Source: Chloropicon primus (Eukaryota > Chlorophyta > Chloropicophyceae > Chloropicales > Chloropicaceae). Taken from it: DNA of 64,000 bases. Both the position numbers and the translations under genes were made by a program. Positions 58,801-64,000 of the stretch are shown here, piece after piece; positions within the stretch are counted from its first letter, which is position 1, and the number at the start of each line of letters is the position of its first letter. The notes below the pieces were generated by a model. That model searched no databases, had not been told where the DNA came from, and saw only the letters and a program-made list of their open reading frames with translations. The stretch is taken from positions 248,001-312,000 of the forward strand of contig CP060769.1 of assembly GCA_023205875.1 (NCBI GenBank), in the 5' to 3' direction.

Positions 58801-60400
58801 GAAGGTCGAGGGACCCAAGCTTCTGTCTGAGGTCCACAAGGATGCCATGGCCGCCATGGCACCCAAAGGCGGAAGAGGCGGAGGAAGGAGAGGCGACAGG
58901 GGGCAAGACTACGGTCGTGGTGGTAACTACGGCAGAGGTAGCCCCAAGGACCACAATCTGCTGCATGACGACGGTTTCCTCGAGTACTCGAAGAGGCCGC
59001 AGTCTGGCCTGAGTGGAAGGCCTAACGCCATGCCAACAAGACTGGCTCCAGCAAACTTCCTGAAGACGCCAAACTTCAAGAACAAGGGGGATGGGCGACC
59101 AAGCTCCTCCCCCTCGAGGGTTGGTGGCAAGGGTATGCTCGGAAAGGGAATGAGAGATCACGGGGATCAGAAATTCGGAGGGAGAGGTGGGGAGACTGTG
59201 CAGGTTAGCAAGCCAGTTGTTGCAGAGAAGCCAAGTCCATCCAAGTCAGCGATGTCAGAGGAGGAGACTTCGAAGAAGGCAAAGGGGATCATCGAGGAGT
59301 TCCACAACCTTAACGACTACAAGGAAGTCGGCGAGTGCATCAAGGAGATCAAGGAGAAGAACGCGAATCTTGGCCTGGTCCTCAAGTTCTGGCTCTCTGA
59401 TCTGCTCGAGGGCAAGAAGAGGTCAGTCGAGCACTTCAGGAAACTCATGCTTGAGCTCGGAACTTCTGGTCTGTTCAAGAAGGAGGACTTCCACTTTGGT
59501 TTGCTGCAAACCATCTGTACACTAGAAGACTTAGAGATTGACGTTCCAAAAGCCCCTGGCATTGTCGCTGAGGTCTTTGGAGACCTGATCGCGAACAAGT
59601 TTGCCTCGATGGAAATTTTGGGCAAGCCACTCTTAAAAGCCTTTGAGGACTTCACGGGGGATAAGGTGGAAGACCTCTTTGGGGAGACGGAGGTGTACCA
59701 AGATTTCGCGCTGCTTCTGCACAAGAGCTTGATCGAGAGGGAGTCCAAAGCATGGCAGCTCAAGGCCGTGGAGGCCGAGTTTGCCAAGGCTGGCGTCACG
59801 CTGAAACCTTTCGAGGCCGAGAAGATCGAAAAGCACCAGTGCCAGAACATTTTTGCTCACATCACTTACAAGAGGCATGTGACCCAGGCCTTGGCTAACG
59901 GGGCCGACCCTGCTTACCTCGCCAACTGGTTTGATCTCCACTTCGACAAGAAGGGTGTGAAGGCCAACTCCAAGCTGGCGAGCAGCACTCTCGCTGACGT
60001 CCTCTTGAGGGCTCTTGGGGACTCGTCTGACGCGTCTCCCTCGAAGCTCTCGGATTCAATTGACCTGGACAAGGAGCTTTCCATGATTGTCGACAGCAAT
60101 CACGGCATCCACAAGCTCTTCAACAAGTTGGTTGACAAGGGCAACGTGAACGCGGAGTTCGAGTGCGTGCTGGCGCTGCAGCTTGTCAACCACAAGTTGG
60201 GTGCACCAAAAGGTTTGATGACCCGTCTGCTCCAAGACTTCTACGACGCTGACGTTCTCAGCGAAGAATCCTTCACCAAGTGGAGGGACGACAACAAGGA
60301 CGAAACTCCTGGCAAGGTGAAGGCCATCTCGGATTCCACGGCCTGGCTCAACTGGCTGGCGGAGCAAAGCGACCCAGAAGATTCAGACGAGAAGGAGTAA
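55811..60400 (+). CDS. Translation initiation factor eIF4G
   Basis: 1,529 residues from MARGRGGEREGG (an earlier Met at 55793 is possible). Order: RG/G-rich tail; a Gln/Met-rich region including a CAG-coded Gln run; an eIF4E-binding site YSKEFLL in KYSKEFLLSFR (about residue 554, Y-x4-L-phi); a His/Gly-rich patch; MIF4G HEAT domain from about 708 (LNKLTPQNFDKLVLKLIDM ... ARRRMLGNVIFIGQLYKH) to ~1010; a second RG-rich linker; MA3 domain from about 1150 (KAKGIIEEFHNLNDYKEV); and a C-terminal W2/eIF5C-like domain ending TAWLNWLAEQ. It is the scaffold that joins cap-bound eIF4E, eIF4A and the 43S complex. A C-terminal MA3 plus W2 is like metazoan eIF4G; many plant eIF4G proteins end at MA3. Confidence 0.94.
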   Translation: MARGRGGEREGGASRGGGGRGGNKWGHGHSSQDGVGGGIGGGERGRGRGRANRGGRGWGPNPNASHAHGHGQQQSAGVGGDGGLPAAGSGSGAQGNQKPSMLQALTSGPPGLKPAAHSGSQQANGNLPNQAGGRKGQDGKSSGGKGGVPLQFGTITPNFLGMAGQQQQQQQQQPPAHARDAKAAGGKDGAQGAAGKDGSSGQPKGPANPAQAQKQMGVSPNPGQGQQQVPSIVKPPHHHGGYPPSMNAAFMAAAQASARQVEAGGVQGGFPAGVNLPPQFRSPQGMHAYHLQHVAAQQAAQQVPGQQQMQMSPMNMNQMQQMMSQMQLDQRSLPPQVQLQAAAQAAQAAQMPRQAGMGQIPGGMPRMPPQMAQSMGPMGPGGAQAQGGGSAALAAILADRARRKTKAIAIIDPETKSEVQIVSPDKAKKKEGAAQGATESKPDAPKEGAESKETVVPIEKAEKKAIEIKDVAGSQPKTEEAPQARKPIAIEDPKKPGVAPKAAEVSQPVAAEKPAPKAAKPEAAPAPQEKPEAAPVAPAEEPSIPEEGADGPPYKYSKEFLLSFRSKFTKEPEGLEKSEATIHGSSGGPSFGHGFKHHGGPPGSPMHGHHRRQGSEGGDEWSRKRGGKHHGGGMSGLQGLMPGSRGKRGGAPGMRHGGRHGGGHHGNFNRGGNWDMYNGPKVELHKTDNKFVVGQLQSEDPEEEKKQKEIKSVLNKLTPQNFDKLVLKLIDMKFDQEKSLVGFIDQIFDKSLTEPTFCELYAQLCQSLRDQLPEFESDGKKVTFRRVLLNKCQEEFEMGDLSIKETRERIEAAESMKFDPNAVETESSKPAEEKKEESPSKDGEKLEEGEIPKTPEAEKPTDPMKTAKTEKEFDLAKQRKIREIRDDELKARRRMLGNVIFIGQLYKHQMLTEKIMHKCIVEQLKNIENPEPESVECLCKLLTTIGGQIDQPKSKKMIDEYFRRLEQLSKNPVLDSRIRFMVQDVIDLRYNSWRLRRKVEGPKLLSEVHKDAMAAMAPKGGRGGGRRGDRGQDYGRGGNYGRGSPKDHNLLHDDGFLEYSKRPQSGLSGRPNAMPTRLAPANFLKTPNFKNKGDGRPSSSPSRVGGKGMLGKGMRDHGDQKFGGRGGETVQVSKPVVAEKPSPSKSAMSEEETSKKAKGIIEEFHNLNDYKEVGECIKEIKEKNANLGLVLKFWLSDLLEGKKRSVEHFRKLMLELGTSGLFKKEDFHFGLLQTICTLEDLEIDVPKAPGIVAEVFGDLIANKFASMEILGKPLLKAFEDFTGDKVEDLFGETEVYQDFALLLHKSLIERESKAWQLKAVEAEFAKAGVTLKPFEAEKIEKHQCQNIFAHITYKRHVTQALANGADPAYLANWFDLHFDKKGVKANSKLASSTLADVLLRALGDSSDASPSKLSDSIDLDKELSMIVDSNHGIHKLFNKLVDKGNVNAEFECVLALQLVNHKLGAPKGLMTRLLQDFYDADVLSEESFTKWRDDNKDETPGKVKAISDSTAWLNWLAEQSDPEDSDEKE

Positions 60401-60920
60401 TTACTACTGTTATGAAGCTTTTTGTTATCAAGCCCCAAAACAACGTCTTGACGCTCCTCCTCCCATCACCGTCATCCTCATCGTCACCGTCATCGTCATC
60501 ACCGCCATCCAATCCTCCATCACCTTCCCCAGCAAGTGTGAGGGTCCTGTTTGGAAAGAGGAAGAGACGAATGCATCCCTCCCTCCCCCATCGTGTTGCC
60601 CTCGGTGTCCAACCCCATCCATCACCTCCATCCACCTCCCCTTTGGCCTGATCAGTGATGATCAATGACCTTCTTTCCCGGTTACCCCATCAAGCGAGAG
60701 TTCTTTGGAAAGAGGGAGAGGAGCATGAATTCATTGTCCTTCGACCTCCCACCATCCTCCTCCTCCCCCACCACCACCATCATCATCATCACCACCATCA
60801 TCATCACCACCACCATCTGCATCACCTCCATCCACCTCGAACTTCTTTCATTTTCTGAGAAAACCTAAAAGAGGAGCGGAGCCTCGCGGCCATCGATCGA
60901 TCGAGGAAGGCGTTTGGGCG
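60401..60920. other. Intergenic region upstream of cullin-4
   Basis: 520 bases with CATCA/CACCAC trinucleotide-type repeats near 60465-60520 and 60768-60830. No gene recognised. Confidence 0.55.
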
Positions 60921-61354
60921 ATGGCGGCTTCAAGGAGCGGGGGTGCCGTGGGTCCCGCGAAGAAGCTGAAGATCAAGCCACTGAAGATCAAGCCGAAGCT
61001 TCCAGCCAACTTCGTGGAAGAAACTTGGTCCAAACTCCAAAAAGCGATCCAGGCGGTGTTCTCGGAAGAAAACGTCGCGTACTCTTTCGAGGACCTTTAC
61101 CGTGCTGCAGAGGACCTCTGCTTGCACAAGAAGGCTGAGTTCGTGTACGAGAATTTGGTCCACGAATGCGAGTCTCAAGTCACGACAGTTTTAGGGAAAC
61201 TGACTCAACAGAAGCAGAGCACGACGTTTCTCTCTGAGCTTGAAAAGGAATGGCAGACGCACTGCAACCAGCTGCTGACAATCAGGTGAGATTCACTTCC
61301 TTCCACTTCCATCCGTCTGCCTCGCGTCCGATGGCTCGTGCTCTCCACCTCTCC

Positions 61355-61390
<36 letters not shown>

Positions 61391-61413
61391 CTTCTTCCTT
61401 CGCAGGGGTTCTC

Positions 61414-61464
<51 letters not shown>

Positions 61465-63391
61465 GTCATCATCTGTGGATCATCACATCAACAACAAGGA
61501 TGAGGACGAGGGTGGCGGAGGAAGATCTTACTGACTCAAGTGGTTTGCTCTCGACAGGTCCATCTTCTTGTACCTGGACAGGACGTTTGTGCTGCAGAAC
61601 TCGCAGCTCAAGTCCATCTTCGACATGGGTCTTCAGCTGTTTCGGAAGCAGATAGAAAGCAGCCCGGCGACGGAGAGGACGCTCTCGAGTGGGTTGGTGG
61701 AGATGGTGACGCAGGAGCGGATGGGGGATCAATCAGTGGACAGGAAAGTTTTGAAATCTTTGGTCAAGATGCTACTGTTGCTCGGGTTGTACTCGAATCA
61801 CTTCGAGGACGAGTTCCTGCAGGAGACGCAGAGGTTTTATCAGAAGGAGGGCGTTGATATGATGAAGGAGCTCAACGTGCTTGATTACCTCGTTCACTGC
61901 GAGAAGAGGCTAACGGAGGAGGAAGAGAACTGCAAAGAGTACCTCGACTCTTTCACGTTTAGCCCGTTGATGAAGATCGTGGAAGACTGCCTCATCACCA
62001 AGCACCTGCACGAGATCCTCGACAAGGGCTTCACCCTGTGCATGGACCAGCTGAAGATCGCCGACTTGAGGAGACTTTACACGCTCTGCGATCGGGTGGG
62101 AAGTTTGGACTTGGTCAAGGAGTCTCTCTGCAACTACGTGAAGCAGAGAGCAGGGGAGTACGTCACGGACGACAAGAACAACTCACAGATGGTTCAGAAT
62201 CTCATCAACCTGAAGGCGAACATCGACAAGGCCCTCCAGGAGTGTTTTGATAACAAAGAGAGCTTCCACGGCAGCCTCAAGGAAGCTTTCGAGTACAGTA
62301 TTAACCTGAGGCAGAATAGGCCAGCCGAGCTCGTCGCGAAATACATCGATAGTAAGCTCAGGAGTGGCAACAAGGGCGGGGGGGATGAGGAGTTGGAGAA
62401 CACTTTGGACGAGGTTCTCGTGATCTTCAGGTACATCTCGGGAAAGGATGTCTTCGAAGCATTTTATAAGAAGGACCTTGCCAAGAGGCTGCTTCTGGGA
62501 AAGAGCTCTAGCATCGATGCTGAGAAGAGCACAATAGGGAAATTCAAGACTGAGTGTGGCAGCCAGTTCACCAACAAGTTAGAGGGCATGTTCAAAGACA
62601 TAGACATCAGTAGGGACATCATGACTGGTTTCAAAAACAGCGCCCAGGTGCAAAGCAAGCTCAAGCATGGCCTCGAGCTGTACGTGAACGTGCTGACCAC
62701 GGGGTACTGGCCCACGTATCCTCCGGTCGAGGCTAATTTGCCCTCGGAGCTTCGGGACTATCAAGACATCTTCAAGAAGTACTATTTAAGCAAACACTCT
62801 GGCAGGAGGCTTGTTTGGCAGAACTCTCTAGGTCTGTGCGTCGTGAAGTGTAAATTTAACAAGGGCACAAAGGAGCTTGTGGTCTCCTTGTTCCAAACTG
62901 TGGTGCTGATGTTGTACAACGACGAGGACAAATTGACGTACGACGACATCGAGAAGGCGACTGGGATAGAGGCAAAGGAGCTGAAGAGGACGCTCCAGAG
63001 CCTGTCCCTCGGTAAAGTCCGCGTTCTGCTCAAGGAACCGAAAACGAAGGAAGTGAACAGGGCGGATACCTTCACCTTCCACAAGGACTTCAAGGCTCCT
63101 CTTTACCGACTGCGGATCAACAACATTCAAATGAAGGAGTCTCAGGAGGAGAACCAGAACACCACAGAGCGGGTCTTCCAAGACAGGCAGTATCAGGTCG
63201 ATGCGGCCATTGTAAGGATAATGAAGTCCCGAAAAACGCTCAGCCACACCCTGCTGATCTCTGAGCTCTACAGCCAGCTGCGGTTCCCCATGAAGCCTTC
63301 TGATCTGAAGAAGCGGATAGAGTCCCTCATCGACAGGGAGTACTTGGAGCGGGACGACGAGAATGCTCAGATATACAATTACTTGGCTTAG
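60921..63391 (+). CDS. CUL4: Cullin-4, two exons
   Basis: Exons 60921-61285 and 61558-63391 join in phase (732 residues) over a 272-base intron with donor AG|GTGAGA, branch-like TACTGAC and acceptor GACAG|G. The N-terminus PAKKLKIKPLKIKPKLP and FLSELEKEWQTHCNQLLTIRSIFLYLDRTFV are CUL4 signatures; the second crosses the splice. The cullin-homology region (RYISGKDVFEAFYKKDLAKRLL) and winged-helix end follow, with the neddylation lysine in VRIMKSRKTL and a terminal YLERDDENAQIYNYLA. It is the scaffold of DDB1-based ubiquitin ligases (nuclear; DNA repair, replication licensing, light signalling in plants). Confidence 0.96.
61286..61557 (+). other. Intron of CUL4
   Basis: GT-AG intron made largely of microsatellites: CT units at 61357-61388 and ATC units at 61415-61473. 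A second acceptor-like site, TTCCTTCGCAG, ends at 61405; its use would shift the frame by 152 bases. Confidence 0.85.
61415..61473. repeat. (ATC)n microsatellite in CUL4 intron
   Basis: About 19 ATC/TCA units with one G interruption near the end. Confidence 0.9.
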
Positions 63392-63440
63392 CGTTGTATT
63401 ATATTCTTTTATTTCCTTTTGCTCGTGTGGGAGCTACCAC

Positions 63441-64000
63441 TCAAGCCTTGCTGGGGAACCCCTCCTCCCCAATGGCCTCCATGCGCTCAAGCATCTGGTC
63501 CACGTCATCGAAAGTGACGTTGTCGGCGTTGGCGAACACAATCCGAAAGAAGTTAGGCTTGCCGTCCAGTGGTTGGAATCCAATGAGGGCATCCCCCGTC
63601 TGCTGCATCCTGTTCTTGATGTAGGGAGCGACTTTGGCGATCCTGTCCAGCGCATGTTTGTCCGCAGTGGAAAAATCGAATGGTCTCAGAGCCCGAGGCA
63701 CGTACCAGAATCCTACATTGGTGCACGACCGGGGGAAGGTCAGAGCAAACTTGCCCCCAGAACTTTCAATTCTCTCCTGAATGTGGTCAGCCAGAGCGTA
63801 CAGGTGGTCCACCCGCTTCTCGAGGCCTACGTCCCCGTACGCCTTCCACATGAGCCACAACTTGGCGGCATCCGCGCGCTAAATGATCGAAATCCACAAG
63901 AGTCAGTCCGGTGAAAAAAAATGAGCGATGAGCATCTCCCGCTATCAGTAACTTACCCGGCCGCATTGAATCGTTTTGTCGCCGACATCATACTCCGTGT
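63441..64000 (-). CDS. Group II PLP decarboxylase, animal-type GAD/CSAD, C-terminal part
   Basis: Partial: exon >64000-63957, a 78-base intron (63956-63879; donor CGG|GTAAGT, acceptor TTTAG|CGC), and a final exon 63878-63441. Joined it reads DVGDKTIQCGRRADAAKLWL across the splice, then MWKAYGDVGLEKRVDHLY, CTNVGFWYVPRALRPF, VAPYIKNRMQQTG, FQPLDGKPNFFRIVF and IGEEG. These segments match the C-terminal domain of animal glutamate or cysteine-sulfinate decarboxylases rather than the calmodulin-binding plant GADs. The product would be GABA, or hypotaurine or beta-alanine; the specificity residues and active-site lysine lie outside the window. Confidence 0.88.

Noticed and set aside
1-64000. tRNA genes, CRISPR arrays, transposons or virus-like elements
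   Set aside because: I looked for B-box sequences, spaced repeats, terminal repeats and reverse transcriptase, transposase or integrase motifs and found none convincing.

Overview
This is a gene-dense, GC-rich nuclear segment from a small eukaryote, most likely a chlorophyte green alga. Evidence for that lineage: TGTAA polyadenylation-type signals after several stop codons, single-AP2-domain regulators, a myristoylated CDPK, a plant-type acyl-CoA-binding/kelch protein, a hydroxyproline O-arabinosyltransferase, a solanesyl-diphosphate-type prenyltransferase, an RsmE-like organelle rRNA methyltransferase, and an outer-arm axonemal dynein. Most genes are single open frames, and I find only five introns, in four genes. 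That compaction suggests a picoplanktonic lineage such as Chloropicophyceae, but the genus is a guess.

Layout. 1-8.3 kb: 3' end of tryptophan synthase beta, two tandem secreted trypsin-like proteases, a duplicated pair of small Gly/Ala-rich secreted proteins flanking a Cys-rich secreted protein, and a PINX1-type G-patch protein. 8.8-15.5 kb: CDPK, MCM6 with E2F-like sites upstream, and a protein with two NTF2/SnoaL-like domains. 16-20 kb: two AP2 paralogues around a small spliced Ser/Asn/Leu repeat protein and an ankyrin fragment. 20-26.8 kb: arabinosyltransferase, RsmE-like methyltransferase, a three-exon ACBP-kelch gene and a Cys-rich secreted protein. 26.9-33.5 kb: a receptor kinase whose ectodomain resembles CBM3, a membrane protein and polyprenyl diphosphate synthase. 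33.6-38.8 kb: divergently transcribed RNA m5C methyltransferases (NSUN2-like and NOP2) sharing an upstream region with a ~180-bp tandem repeat. 39-53 kb: one outer-arm gamma-type dynein heavy chain gene without introns, its frame interrupted by a 2-base GA expansion. 54-64 kb: ARFRP1-type GTPase, eIF4G, cullin-4 (one intron), and the 3' end of an animal-type glutamate/cysteine-sulfinate decarboxylase (one intron).

The genes are mostly housekeeping and independent: translation (eIF4G), RNA modification (NSUN2, NOP2, RsmE), replication (MCM6), ubiquitination (CUL4), secretion (ARFRP1) and signalling (CDPK, receptor kinase). The secreted proteases, Cys-rich proteins, arabinosyltransferase and CBM3-like kinase form a loose cell-surface theme. 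Recurrent upstream motifs (GTCTCG-N-G-NN-CTTTC and CGTTAC) and promoter-sized ~179-bp tandem repeats are the main structure not explained by the gene list. No tRNA, rRNA, CRISPR or transposon was recognised.
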